Shown in pieces: positions 26,912-36,274 of a stretch of DNA of 64,000 bases. Below the pieces are notes generated by a model. It saw nothing but the letters and a program-made list of their open reading frames with translations, did not search any database and was not told the DNA's origin. The stretch lies in assembly GCA_047833645.1 (NCBI GenBank), contig CP181259.1, positions 1,178,001 to 1,242,000 on the forward strand, given 5' to 3'. Position numbers and translations under genes: made by a program. This DNA is from Pseudolactococcus sp041800635. GTDB lineage: Bacteria; Bacillota; Bacilli; Lactobacillales; Streptococcaceae. Every line of letters begins with the position of its first letter. Position 1 is the stretch's first letter.

Positions 26912-27401
26912 TTTCTTTTACCTCCAAATAGATTTTCTTAAACGCTTTTCTGGCACGGTATAGTGTCGTATTGACCGTGTCTAATTTCATATCCAAAAGG
27001 AAACCAATCTCCTCATGACTCAATGTCTCATCATAACGCAAAAGCAACAGCTCTGTATAATTCGGTTTGAGTAAATGCAAGGTTCGACTCACATAAACTT
27101 CTTCCAGATTTTCCATCTCAAATGCTGTAACATGTTCATCGAAGGTCGCAAATTTCACTTCCAGAATCTCAGCATAGCGTTGTTTTCGCCGATATAAATC
27201 TCGAAACTGATTAATCGCCACCTTATAAAGCCAAGCTCTCATCGTGTCCGGTGGTAGCACATGACTCGTTTCGATAATTTTAACCAGAGCATCTTGCGAA
27301 ATATCTTCAGCATCTTCATAACTGGCGCCATTTTTGCGCAGATAGTAGGAAACTTCGCGCGCTAGTTCTACTAACATCTGCTCAAATCCATCTAATTTCA
27401 A
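26898..27401 (-). CDS. ECF-type RNA polymerase sigma factor
   Basis: 167 residues. Region 2 (EDISQDALVKIIE...MRAWLYKVAINQFRDLYRRKQR) and region 4 (YTELLLLRYDETLSHEEIGFLLDMKLDTVNTTLYRARKAFKK) are both clear. The start is a TTG at 27401, chosen because AGGAGG lies 9 nt upstream. An in-frame ATG 8 codons later lacks one. Co-transcribed with its membrane anti-sigma. Confidence 0.9.
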   Translation of the reverse strand: MKLDGFEQMLVELAREVSYYLRKNGASYEDAEDISQDALVKIIETSHVLPPDTMRAWLYKVAINQFRDLYRRKQRYAEILEVKFATFDEHVTAFEMENLEEVYVSRTLHLLKPNYTELLLLRYDETLSHEEIGFLLDMKLDTVNTTLYRARKAFKKIYLEVKENDEI

Positions 27402-27875
27402 GTTTTTCTACCTCCTTTCTGCGATTTCATTTCATGAAATTTTGAAACTTGACCTTTGCTAGCGCTTCGTCCAAGCAGGGTCATTCTCGAACTGACGTCC
27501 ACTCAAAGTCTTTCTACGCTAGCACTCCGTCCAAGCAGTTTGTTCGCGGTTTTTCTTCGGCTTCATCAATATAACGAATGACTTCGCCGAATCTATACAC
27601 TTGTTTAAAAATATTTTATTCCCATTTTATATGGTAACAGAATTCATCAGAAATTTATCATAAAAAAAACATCCCTCAATCATGGAATGCTCAATTCATC
27701 AGCTACTAACATTTCGACATCTGCTTAATAAAATTAGTGTGATAACCGTCTATATAATCTAGTTATTTTTAAAGACATCCAAAATTTGTAAACACCTCAC
27801 GCCAGAGAAGTTTAAATTTTTGCTAAAATTAAATAATACAGAAAGGAAGGGTTTTCAAAAACCTGTGAACTATCA
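27402..27875. other. Intergenic region with a near-perfect direct repeat
   Basis: No gene was found in these 474 bp. Two 21-bp copies of GCTAGCrCTyCGTCCAAGCAG (27458-27478 and 27518-27538, two mismatches) lie 60 bp apart, periodic on DNA. The right end holds a TAAAAT -10-like box and a GAAAGGAAGGG stretch. This stretch is about 26 nt before the next ATG and can pair with a downstream AAAACCT. Confidence 0.5.
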
Positions 27876-28724
27876 ATGAACAAAAAAATACTTTTAGGTC
27901 TAGCCTTGTTTTCTCTCACTTCTTTCGGAGTTTTGACTACCTGCGGCAAAAAAGAAAGCCTCAAGCCTGCGCAAAAAGAAATTATCATCGCAACAAATGC
28001 GAATTCCAAGCCCAATACTTACATGGCTGACGATAAATTAACAGGCTTTGATATCGAATTAGCACGCGCTGTTTTTAAACAACTTCCTGAGTACAAGGTC
28101 AAATTTCAAGTGATTGATTTCAACTCTGTTTTATCTGGCGTTGATAATGGCCGTTTCCAAATGGCTGCCAATGCTTTATCTTGGGCACCTGAACGAGCAG
28201 AAAAATACAATTACTCATTACCACTTTCTAAATCAGCGACATCCGTCGCGGTTAAACCTGACCTAAAAGTCAAAACCTTGTCTGACTTAGCCGGTAAAAC
28301 AACTGAAGTCTTGCCTGGTGTTCAAGTCGCAACCCTGCTCGAAACTTGGAACAAGGCACATCCTGATCAAGCCATGACCCTCAAGTATATGGATACTAGC
28401 TATACTTTGACATCTTATGTTGCGGATGTGGACTCTGGCAAGAGTGATTTTGTCATTTATGATCAGATTTCATTAACTCAAATCATCAAACAAAATGACT
28501 ATAAACTCAAGGTAGAGCCGATTACTTTAGGCGAAACAGATAAGCACACTGGCTTTAGCTACTTTATTTTTGCTAAAGATAGCGAAGGTAAAGCCTTACA
28601 GAAAAAAGTCGATACGACCTTAATCAAACTCAAGAAAGATGGCACCATGACCAAGCTTTCTGAAAAATACTTAGGTGGCGACTTCACACCCAAAGAGGAT
28701 GAAATGAAAGATGGTCAAGATTAA
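27876..28724 (+). CDS. Amino acid ABC transporter substrate-binding lipoprotein
   Basis: 282 residues. The N-terminal hydrophobic stretch ends in LTTC (Cys23), a slightly atypical lipobox. Then comes a family-3 periplasmic-binding fold (EIIIATNANSKPNTYMADDKLTGFDIELARAVFKQLP, the amino-acid pattern). No permease or ATPase gene is adjacent, so it must borrow a transporter encoded elsewhere. Its last 14 nt overlap the amidase gene, suggesting uptake of an amide or peptide-like substrate that the amidase then cleaves (inference). Confidence 0.87.
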   Translation: MNKKILLGLALFSLTSFGVLTTCGKKESLKPAQKEIIIATNANSKPNTYMADDKLTGFDIELARAVFKQLPEYKVKFQVIDFNSVLSGVDNGRFQMAANALSWAPERAEKYNYSLPLSKSATSVAVKPDLKVKTLSDLAGKTTEVLPGVQVATLLETWNKAHPDQAMTLKYMDTSYTLTSYVADVDSGKSDFVIYDQISLTQIIKQNDYKLKVEPITLGETDKHTGFSYFIFAKDSEGKALQKKVDTTLIKLKKDGTMTKLSEKYLGGDFTPKEDEMKDGQD

Positions 28725-30186
28725 AGATGCGACCTATTGGGTCGAACAAATTCGTAAAGGCCACACCACGCCAGCCGAGTTATTAACACTCGCCGAAAAA
28801 AAGATTGAAGCCGTCAACCCAGCATACAATGCAGTGATCGCTTATAATCTGAAACACGCGCAAGCCGACCTCCCCAAAACGCAAAAGGGGTACTTTGCTG
28901 GCCTTCCTTTCCCACTCAAAATGTTGGGACAAGATCATGCAGGCCTCCCGTCAACTGCTAGCTCTAAACTCTTTAAAGACAACATCGCCCATTCCGACGA
29001 CAACTATGTCAAAGCCTTACTAACAGCCGGCTTAACCCCATTTGGTCAGACGAATGCCCCTGAGTTTGGCTTCAAAAACATTTCTGACGCCGCCCTTTAT
29101 GGCGATACCCGCAACGTTTGGAACAGCGCCTACTACTCTGGCGGCTCTTCCGGTGGCGCAGCCTCTGCTGTCGCCGCAGGCATTTTCCCCATGGCTGGCG
29201 CCTCAGATGGCGGCGGCTCAATCCGAATCCCCGCCTCATTTTCCGGTCTCATCGGCTTAAAAATGACGCGTGGCCTCATGCCGCAAGGCCCTAACAACTA
29301 CCGTGGCTGGCAAGGCGCCTCCACTTCGGGCACTCTGACTGTTTCTGTTCGTGATACAGCGAGTTTTCTAGCAGAGATGCAAACCTTTCAGGAAGCTGAT
29401 CCCTATCAAGCACCCTTGCTCGATAAAACAGCCTTGCACCATCTGACTGAGATTAATCGCCCACTGACCATCGCCTTTTCAACGGCCACACCGATCTCCG
29501 GCATTGACATCTCGGAAACAGCGCAAGCAGCCCTCCAAAAAACCGTCGATTTCCTAAAAGCACAAGGCCATCAGGTCACAGAAATCGCCTTCCCGCTAGA
29601 CGCCCGCGCCCTGATTCGAACCTACTATCAGATGAACGCAGCCGAAACCCTGGCCATGCTCCAACCCTGGGAGGCAGCGCAAGGCCGAAAAATCAGCCTC
29701 GATGATGTCGAACCCTTAACTTATGCCCTCCTAGAGGCTGGCAGAAAAGCAGATGCTGCCTCTTATGTTCAAGCCTTAAACGCATGGGATGCCGCTTGCG
29801 CGACTTTTAACGACAAGATTTTTAACCACTATGATTTTTTATTGACCCCTACCACCGCAAAGACAGCACCTAAAATTGGGGAAACCATCATCAGCTCTGA
29901 GCTATTAGAGAAGATGGCAAACATTAGCCGATATGACTTGCCAGAACAGATTGACCTCATCGAACAAGCTTTTGAAACTTTCCTAACATTTTCACCCTAT
30001 ACTTTCATCAGCAATCTAACCGGACAGCCTGCGCTCTCGCTTCCAGTCCACCTAGAAGCTGAAACCAATCTACCGCAAGGCGTTCAACTTTGGGGTAAGA
30101 AACATTCTGAAATTTTGATGCTCCAACTCGCACTACAGTTTGAAAATCAGAATCAGTTTGTCTTGCCTGAGTTTTATCGTGCTTAG
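28711..30186 (+). CDS. Amidase signature family hydrolase
   Basis: 491 residues. The amidase signature GGSSGGAASAVAAGIFPMAGASDGGGSIRIPAS carries the Ser-cisSer of the catalytic triad. The lysine lies earlier in the family pattern (here LPFPLKML). It hydrolyses amide bonds in the cytoplasm; the substrate is unknown. It is not GatA-like in context since no gatC/gatB is nearby. Overlap with the binding-protein gene indicates co-translation. Confidence 0.87.
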   Translation: MVKIKDATYWVEQIRKGHTTPAELLTLAEKKIEAVNPAYNAVIAYNLKHAQADLPKTQKGYFAGLPFPLKMLGQDHAGLPSTASSKLFKDNIAHSDDNYVKALLTAGLTPFGQTNAPEFGFKNISDAALYGDTRNVWNSAYYSGGSSGGAASAVAAGIFPMAGASDGGGSIRIPASFSGLIGLKMTRGLMPQGPNNYRGWQGASTSGTLTVSVRDTASFLAEMQTFQEADPYQAPLLDKTALHHLTEINRPLTIAFSTATPISGIDISETAQAALQKTVDFLKAQGHQVTEIAFPLDARALIRTYYQMNAAETLAMLQPWEAAQGRKISLDDVEPLTYALLEAGRKADAASYVQALNAWDAACATFNDKIFNHYDFLLTPTTAKTAPKIGETIISSELLEKMANISRYDLPEQIDLIEQAFETFLTFSPYTFISNLTGQPALSLPVHLEAETNLPQGVQLWGKKHSEILMLQLALQFENQNQFVLPEFYRA

Positions 30187-30189
30187 CAC

Positions 30190-30230
30190 AAAAAAATGAC
30201 TGCCAATCGATCAACTGGCGGTCATTTTTT
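30190..30230 (+). terminator. Terminator after the amidase gene
   Basis: AAAAATGACTGCCA pairs with TGGCGGTCATTTTTT just past the stop codon. Confidence 0.8.
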
Positions 30231-30312
30231 GTTGTAAAATTGCTAACCTAAAAATATATAACTCACGCTAGCTCCTGCGATAAATTCCCATCATTTCTCT
30301 ATTACTTAATAT

Positions 30313-30636
30313 CTAGTCTAAATAACTACGATTCAGCATCATAGAGCCTCGATTCGTCCCAATAGGGACGAGTTTATCCATGATTGGATTTAATTTTTTA
30401 TAAAAAATAGACGCATCAGCTGTTAAATGATGCCTTATTGCTTCTTGTTGCAAGCTTGAAATCACTTGATTAAGGACAGCTACAGCATATCTTCCCTTTT
30501 CCAAATCCTGCTTAGCCATAAGTCCAATCTTTCTTTCCCGTTCTGTTAACTGAGGATTAAGACAGTAATCATATAACATATTCAGAAATTCTAGTTCGAT
30601 GGCAGTCATTTTTTTTCGAGATGTAAACATGGTCAT
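30313..30636 (-). CDS. Bacteriocin immunity-like protein (enterocin A immunity family)
   Basis: 107 residues, helical. The stretch LYDYCLNPQLTERERKIGLMAKQDLEKGRYAVAVLNQV matches the pattern of class II bacteriocin immunity proteins of streptococci and lactococci (NP-x-hydrophobic-T/S-x-E-E-R ... A-K-x-x-L-E-K-G). Such proteins protect the cell at the membrane-associated mannose-PTS receptor. No intact bacteriocin gene is adjacent, but a decayed class IIa gene lies 1.7 kb away. It may be an orphan immunity gene. Confidence 0.6.
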   Translation of the reverse strand: MTMFTSRKKMTAIELEFLNMLYDYCLNPQLTERERKIGLMAKQDLEKGRYAVAVLNQVISSLQQEAIRHHLTADASIFYKKLNPIMDKLVPIGTNRGSMMLNRSYLD

Positions 30637-30763
30637 CCTCTATTCCAGTTATCTTGTGGATTCTCACTACAAGATACAATTTTCCTACTTATTAAGTCAT
30701 TAAACCAAAACAAGTTAAAAATATCAACTATTTTTAGTAAGAACTGACTTGGGCACACGAATC

Positions 30764-31723
30764 CTAGAAATTCACACCAGTGATGAGCAGACTAAGAGCC
30801 AATCCCAGCGCATATAGCGTATTGAAAGTCACTAAATTTTTAATCGCATATTGAAAGCATCTAGGATGCGGCAACGCTTGCTCAAATGCTTGCGTATTTT
30901 TCAAAACAATCGGAAATGAAGCCAAGGTCACTAAAATCGGCCACTGATAAATACCGGCTAGTAAGCCAATGATAATAGTCCCATAACCAAGTAAAGCAAG
31001 AAATTTAAAGAGACTGACCCCCGTTGGACGACCGATATAGTAGATTAGGGTATACCGGTGATTTTCGATATCCATTGTTAAATCTCTTAAATTGTTAGCC
31101 AACATGATATTAGAGATTGAGCTGATCAAGGGCAATGACGCCAAAATGATGGCCGCAAGCGCGTAAAGGTTGCCCTCAAGCTGAAATAGGCCACTGCTAA
31201 AATTAAGCTGTAGGTAGACAGGTGGATAATGCGTGACATTGGTCAAAATCGTTAAGATAAAAATGCCAAGTCCCATTGACAGCCCGCTAAATATCTCACC
31301 TAAGGGCATTCTTGAGAGTGGAATAGGTCCCCAGGTATAGAAAACGCCAACCAAACAGCAAATCCCCCCTATCAGCATAAAGACCCAGCCATTTTGACCG
31401 GTTAAATAGATGCCAATGCCCATCGTCATCAAGAGCATGATCAAAATGAGATGACGCACAAGCTTGAGCGGGATGCCTGATTGCCCAATGATGTTTTCTT
31501 CCAATTGATAGGTTTTGGATTTAGCTTTTTTAAAGTCCATATAATTGTTAATCATCGTTGTTACCATATCAAAAATCGTCATCCCGATGAAAAAGATAAA
31601 GGTATTTAGCCACTGCACCTCACCAAAATAAGTCATGGCAAATAAAACGCCAACGATAAAGGGAAATAAACTGGCTAACTTGGTTCTAATTTCGACTAAT
31701 TCTAAAAATGTCCGGTAGGTCAT
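30764..31723 (-). CDS. menA: 1,4-dihydroxy-2-naphthoate prenyltransferase (UbiA family)
   Basis: 319 residues with about eight to nine membrane helices. The two aspartate motifs of UbiA enzymes are present as NNYMDFKKA (about residue 60) and NNLRDLTMDIENHRYT (about 210-225). MenA prenylates DHNA to demethylmenaquinone in the membrane. No other men gene lies here, so quinone synthesis genes must be elsewhere, or the cell uses external DHNA. Confidence 0.85.
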   Translation of the reverse strand: MTYRTFLELVEIRTKLASLFPFIVGVLFAMTYFGEVQWLNTFIFFIGMTIFDMVTTMINNYMDFKKAKSKTYQLEENIIGQSGIPLKLVRHLILIMLLMTMGIGIYLTGQNGWVFMLIGGICCLVGVFYTWGPIPLSRMPLGEIFSGLSMGLGIFILTILTNVTHYPPVYLQLNFSSGLFQLEGNLYALAAIILASLPLISSISNIMLANNLRDLTMDIENHRYTLIYYIGRPTGVSLFKFLALLGYGTIIIGLLAGIYQWPILVTLASFPIVLKNTQAFEQALPHPRCFQYAIKNLVTFNTLYALGLALSLLITGVNF

Positions 31724-32321
31724 AGGGTCTCACTTCTATTGTATGGTGTCTGACGTGCTGTTCGTGTCAAAAATGACTGGTGTCACGATTTCAAAAAAAC
31801 ACCCCGCAAAATGTGCGAGATGTCCAAATTGTAAATATCGGTAAATATTAACGTTTTGAAAACTCACTTGTTGGAAACAAAGGATCAACAGTCTTCACAA
31901 ATCCTTTTAGATCAACAGTTTAAAAATTATAACTTTGATGGAAATGGACTGGTCATCTCTATCTGCAGTTGAGATGGAGACTTTTTCCCAGTAATAACTA
32001 TTATATTATAACATATTAACTAACACCATGGCAGACGTAAAACCTTGTCGCATTAAGCCTTTTATAGCACTGCTGCCTTGAATTTCTCCCATATAAATCA
32101 CAACGAAAATCCCGATTTTTGGGGATTGATTCTTTAGTATAGATAAATAAAATAATAGGTAAGAAGAATTCATTGACTATAAAAAACATTTCAAGGAATT
32201 TACAATAATCAAGAGGCAAGAGTTCAGTCTATAAATATAGCAATATATCATTTTATGAGCTATCTCTTTACAAATTCAGATTTATTTGATTTAATCTGTT
32301 ATAGAAAGAAGGGACTTACTC
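31724..32321. other. Gene-free region with an orphan terminator-like hairpin
   Basis: No convincing gene in about 600 bp. A plus-strand hairpin GTCATCTCTATCT / AGATGGAGAC (31952-31981) followed by five T residues looks like an intrinsic terminator, but no plus-strand gene ends before it. The region ends with the promoter area and ribosome site of the decayed bacteriocin gene. Confidence 0.4.
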
Positions 32322-32681
32322 ATGAACACACTTACTTTAAAACGGTCAACAATTATTTATTGAGTATTGACACTCACTTTGACACTTGGCATTTTTATTT
32401 TCGCTAAAACAAATGTTTAAGCAGATCAAGTTGGGGCAAATGATCTGTCATCGCAAACAACATCATTAAATGTTGAACAAAAAGACAATGTTCAATACAA
32501 TCCTAATTACATTATCCAATCACTAGCTATGAAATATTATGGTAATGGTTTATATTGTGATGTGAAAAATGGTGGATGTCGTGTGAATTGGTCTCAAACT
32601 TGGCAAGAGGGAGTAGATAGAGCTGGGAAAGCTGATGTTAATGGTTTTACTAAGGTGTTGGGTGGAGCAGCTAGTCATTAA
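32322..32681 (+). pseudogene. Class IIa (pediocin-like, YGNG) bacteriocin precursor, decayed
   Basis: One frame of 119 codons reads an N-terminal signal-peptide-like segment, a pro-region and then KYYGNGLYC...C-R-V-N-W, the class IIa signature, ending ...GGAASH. It is broken by TGA at 32361-32363 and TAA at 32418-32420, both in the leader, so no product is expected from the ATG. The leader is hydrophobic (LTLTLTLGIFIF), suggesting Sec export rather than a double-glycine leader. The two cysteines (codons 79 and 86) are separated by six residues; usual members have four. Confidence 0.75.
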
Positions 32682-32703
32682 CGTTTTGAAAAATATAGAA
32701 GCG

Positions 32704-32832
32704 ATGGTAAAAATGGATGATAAATCAAAAGAATTATTCAACATGTTAGATTCAGCTTACTGTGATCCTGAAATAAAAGGGAAGCAAAATTTAACAGACT
32801 TAAGGGCACCTCTAAAATATATAAGCTCATAA
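32704..32832 (+). pseudogene. Truncated putative bacteriocin immunity gene
   Basis: A 42-codon frame starting MVKMDDKSKELFNMLDSAYCDPEIKGKQNL directly after the bacteriocin gene. The segment KELFNML-x-YCDPEI resembles the start of class IIa immunity proteins. At 32803 the frame runs into an IS5-type terminal repeat, and the rest of the gene is missing. Confidence 0.45.
32803..32817. repeat. Solitary IS5-type terminal inverted repeat
   Basis: AGGGCACCTCTAAAA is identical to the end of the complete IS5-family element at 41906-43107. No second end or transposase is adjacent, so it marks an old insertion or deletion that cut the immunity gene. Confidence 0.65.
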
Positions 32833-32879
32833 GCAGAGCAGAAAAAGTATTTGAGTACATATAACTCCAATAATAATCA

Positions 32880-33640
32880 TAACCACCCGTCAAACGGTGG
32901 TTTGAACCAGGGCTATAAGCCCAGATAACCAGCCAGCGCCTAAAGACGCTAGCTTTCACTTTGTTCAAGCCTCGCTGCTCTTGACTCGTCACTAGCCTCT
33001 TAAAGAGGCGATTGTATTACTTACCATTATCCCTAAAGGGATCTTCATATTCTTTCACACTCAATTTATCAAGTGCAATATCATGCTTTTCCTGTTCCTG
33101 TATATATTTCTTTATCGTGGCTTCATTAAGCCCAACTGTATTGACATAATAGCCTTCTGCCCAGAAATGGCGATTCCCAAATTGATATTTGAGGTTGGCG
33201 TGTTTGTCAAACATCATAAGAGCACTCTTACCTTTTAAATACCCCATGAAACTTGAAATGCTAATTCTAGGCGGAATACTGACCAACATATGAACATGAT
33301 CAGGCATCAAATGCCCTTCGATAAACTCAACTCCTTTGTAGCGACATAATCGGTGAAATATCTCACCTAAACTGCTGCGATATTGATTATAGATTACTTT
33401 TCGTCTATACTTAGGAGTGAGCACAATGTGGTAGAACACACCCACTTTGTGTGTGATAAACTATGCGCTTTTTGAGCCATACTTTTCTCCTTTCGCTTTA
33501 CAATAGGCTTGAACACCTTTATTGTAGCGCGTTTGGAGTTTTTTTGGTATAACCGCAGATTGCGCACCCGCATAGCGAGTGGTTTATTTGTCTCGCACCT
33601 ACGGAGCGAGACGGACTAAAAGTCACATAATGAGAAAAAC
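32880..33640 (-). mobile_element. IS200/IS605-type element (tnpA only)
   Basis: A single tnpA relic with no tnpB, flanked by subterminal hairpins. One is AACCACCCGT..ACGGTGGTT at 32883-32904, and one is GTCTCGC..GCGAGAC at about 33590-33612. This is the usual IS200 layout. Exact ends and target motifs cannot be fixed by eye. Confidence 0.6.
33017..33480 (-). pseudogene. tnpA: IS200-family transposase TnpA, frameshifted near the N-terminus
   Basis: From the ATG at 33480 (with AGGAGA upstream) the frame reads MAQKAHSLSHTKWVC. It then goes out of frame; the body YHIVLTPKYRRK...HLMPDHVHMLVSIPP (HUH motif) ... GYYVNTVG with the catalytic tyrosine continues in another frame to 33017. A single-base deletion near 33435-33445 explains it. 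A shorter in-frame start would lose part of the first strand, so activity is doubtful. Confidence 0.8.
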
Positions 33641-33692
33641 ACCAAAGTATTTAATCCTTTGGTGTTTTTGAAAAATAGTAGATATAATCTCA

Positions 33693-34331
33693 TTAAACTT
33701 TTGTTGTTATCAGTTTAATAAGCTGTTCTTCAATGCACTTCAAATCTTTCTCCTCCGACTGTGTTGAGATTTCAAGAACAAATCGTTGAAAAAAGTATGC
33801 AAATAGGAGTCCTAAGCCTGTTCGGATAACCTCACAATCTTCCTGATAAGTAACAATATTGGGGTTATCATTTTGTAACCGGCTTAGCTGCATTTTTAAA
33901 TCATCAATAATAGTATCTTGAATAGCAGCCATTAGACTCTGACGTAGTCCTGAATTAACTAAGATTTCCTGAAGTATTATTTTTATTATATCTGCATTTT
34001 GAGCTAAGAAACGAAAGCGATTCTGAACAATAAAGTGAATAACATCTTCAATCTTGCTATAGGTCTTCAATTTTGGCAGAAATTCTTTTTTCAACTCAGG
34101 AATGAGGGGCTCAATAATTTCTGATAAAAGCTCCTCTTTGGTTTTGAAATATTTAAAAATGGTGGCCTGACTAATACTGGCTTTTTCTGCAATTTGGGCA
34201 GTCGAAGTCCCATTGTAACCTTGCCGCGAAAACAGTTCAACAGCAGCAGAAAGGGTCTTCTTTTTTCCAGCAGGCATTTTTTGTACTTTCAGCCAATCCT
34301 GATAGCTATGTAAAATTGTATTGTTGTCCAT
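33693..34331 (-). CDS. TetR family regulator of the ABC-2 exporter operon
   Basis: 212 residues. The helix-turn-helix lies at about residues 35-60 (TSTAQIAEKASISQATIFKYFKTKEELL), followed by a helical ligand domain. It is the last gene of a three-gene operon (ATPase, permease, regulator) and most likely acts at the 24-bp palindrome before the ATPase gene. Confidence 0.85.
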   Translation of the reverse strand: MDNNTILHSYQDWLKVQKMPAGKKKTLSAAVELFSRQGYNGTSTAQIAEKASISQATIFKYFKTKEELLSEIIEPLIPELKKEFLPKLKTYSKIEDVIHFIVQNRFRFLAQNADIIKIILQEILVNSGLRQSLMAAIQDTIIDDLKMQLSRLQNDNPNIVTYQEDCEVIRTGLGLLFAYFFQRFVLEISTQSEEKDLKCIEEQLIKLITTKV

Positions 34332-34356
34332 CGTTACCTCGTTCTTTTCTTCTCTA

Positions 34357-35541
34357 TTATACCTTGCGGTAGCGTTTTAGTCCAACGATATTCAAAATTG
34401 TTAAAATGCCAAGGAAGAAGGAAAGGACAAGCAGGTCATTTCCAAGATGGATAATGCTGGTACCGTTCAGAACAATTTTTGATAAGGCGTGCCCAGCATA
34501 ATAAAGTGGAAGAACTTTCCCAATAGATTGCACCCAGTCTGCCATAGAATCTAAAGGAATGATACCTGAAATGAAAAGTTGCGGAGTGATAATGAGCGGG
34601 ATAAATTGCATCATTTGAAATTCGGACTTGGCCAAAGTGGACAGCAGGAGACCAAATGCCAGAGCGACGAGCGCAAAAAGAATATTGACAATGATGACAT
34701 CTCCTATATTGCCAAGAACTTCTAAATCTAAGAGCCAGATGGTTGATAAGACAATAACAACTGTCTGAAGTGCTGCAATAAGACTATAAGCCAGCATGTA
34801 GCCATAGACGATATCAGATCGCTTGACTGGTGTGGCTAGGAGGCGATCCAGTGTTCCCGTGGTACGTTCTTTCAAAAGAGCCATCCCTGAGATGAGAAAA
34901 ACAAAGAAGAATACAAAGAAGCCCATCAGAATAGGAGTCATTTTGGTAAAGAAAGTGGTGTCCTCATCTCCATAAATATATTGTTCAGAGAGGTTAATAT
35001 CATCAGCTTGAGAACCTTCAATTTCTACTGTTTCGGCTTGGTCGATATTTGCTTCATTAGAATCGCCGGCTTGTAAATTGCCAGACTGGCTTTGTGCCTT
35101 TTTAACAGCTTGAGCACTGGCTTCTTGTGCCTTCTTGAGATTTTCGATTTGGTCCTGAATTTGCGCTTGCTTGAGGGTGCTCGTTATGACCTGACGGGAC
35201 AAGTTTGTTTTGCCAGGATCGGTATTGGTATAAGTTACCTGGTAGATATTTTCGTCCTTGAAGATAAGCACGGCGTCGACTTTTTCATCTTTTAAGGCTT
35301 CATTTGCCTTACTTTCTGTTTTATAATCCTTGGCCTTGATATGTTCCACGTCATCTAGGGATTTGACAATACTATCAGAAACATCGACGGCAGCGATGCT
35401 GACATTTGTTTCAGTATTAGCGGAAAAAGCAGCATTCATGAGCCACATGATAAAAACAGGCGCCATAAATAATAGGATCAGGGTTCGTTTATCACGTAAT
35501 AGTTCCAGGAATACTTTTTTTGAAATGGCCAAAATCTTCAT
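34357..35541 (-). CDS. ABC-2 type transporter permease (YhgE/YadH-like)
   Basis: 394 residues. A TM helix lies near the N-terminus (KRTLILLFMAPVFIMWL), then a large extracellular domain of about 170 residues including a Gln/Ala-rich coiled segment (about 125-155). Five TM helices complete the C-terminal half (from about 205). The GTLDRLLATPVKRSDI loop is typical of drug-export ABC-2 permeases. It overlaps the ATPase gene by 4 nt. Confidence 0.85.
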   Translation of the reverse strand: MKILAISKKVFLELLRDKRTLILLFMAPVFIMWLMNAAFSANTETNVSIAAVDVSDSIVKSLDDVEHIKAKDYKTESKANEALKDEKVDAVLIFKDENIYQVTYTNTDPGKTNLSRQVITSTLKQAQIQDQIENLKKAQEASAQAVKKAQSQSGNLQAGDSNEANIDQAETVEIEGSQADDINLSEQYIYGDEDTTFFTKMTPILMGFFVFFFVFLISGMALLKERTTGTLDRLLATPVKRSDIVYGYMLAYSLIAALQTVVIVLSTIWLLDLEVLGNIGDVIIVNILFALVALAFGLLLSTLAKSEFQMMQFIPLIITPQLFISGIIPLDSMADWVQSIGKVLPLYYAGHALSKIVLNGTSIIHLGNDLLVLSFFLGILTILNIVGLKRYRKV

Positions 35542-36260
35542 TCTAATTCTCCCTCTGCTTTCAAGAAAACTTCCTCAACTGTATTGACACCATATGATGA
35601 CTTAAGGGCAATGGGGCTGTTAAAGGCGATCATTTTGCCATCAAGCAACAGTCCAACCTTATCTGTCAGCTCCGCCTCATCCATGACATGGGTGGTAATC
35701 AATATGCCAACCCCTTCAGACTTCAATTGATGCAGTTCTTTCCAAACCTGACGGCGCAGAGCAGGGTCAATACCAACAGTTGGTTCATCAAGAATGAGGA
35801 GTCTAGGATTCCCTAAAAGTGCAATGGCTAAAGACAATCGACGTTTCATACCGCCAGAGTAGCCTGAAACGAACTTATTGAGGTGCTCCGTTAGTTCGAC
35901 AACTTGTGAGACATGTTTAATGGCTTCAGGAATCTCAGCGCAAGACAGTCCCTTCATCCGGGCAAAAAATTGCAGATTCTCGAAACCCGTCAGTGACTCA
36001 TAGAGGGCATCCGATTGTGCCATATAACCAATTTCTCCCAAGACATAGCGGTTGGGCATATGATGCCCTAGCACAAGCGCCTCTCCCTGATCCGCCTTTT
36101 CCATCCCAAGCATGGTTTTAATCATGGTTGATTTTCCAGCACCGGATGGGCCGATTAAACCGATAATTTGACCAGCTATCAAGTCAAAATTGATCTTGTC
36201 GAGAACAAGCTGCTGCCCAAAGTTTTTAGAGATTGCTTGTAAATCTAATAATTTTTCCAT
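35538..36260 (-). CDS. ABC transporter ATP-binding protein
   Basis: 240 residues. Walker A GPSGAGKST (about 36-44), signature YSGGMKRRLSLA, Walker B LLILDEPTVGIDP and the H-loop ITTHVMDEA are complete. It is the first gene of the operon with the permease and TetR gene, probably a multidrug or peptide exporter. Base composition is slightly more AT-rich than the flanking housekeeping genes. Confidence 0.88.
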   Translation of the reverse strand: MEKLLDLQAISKNFGQQLVLDKINFDLIAGQIIGLIGPSGAGKSTMIKTMLGMEKADQGEALVLGHHMPNRYVLGEIGYMAQSDALYESLTGFENLQFFARMKGLSCAEIPEAIKHVSQVVELTEHLNKFVSGYSGGMKRRLSLAIALLGNPRLLILDEPTVGIDPALRRQVWKELHQLKSEGVGILITTHVMDEAELTDKVGLLLDGKMIAFNSPIALKSSYGVNTVEEVFLKAEGELE

Positions 36261-36274
36261 AAGAGCCTCTTTCT

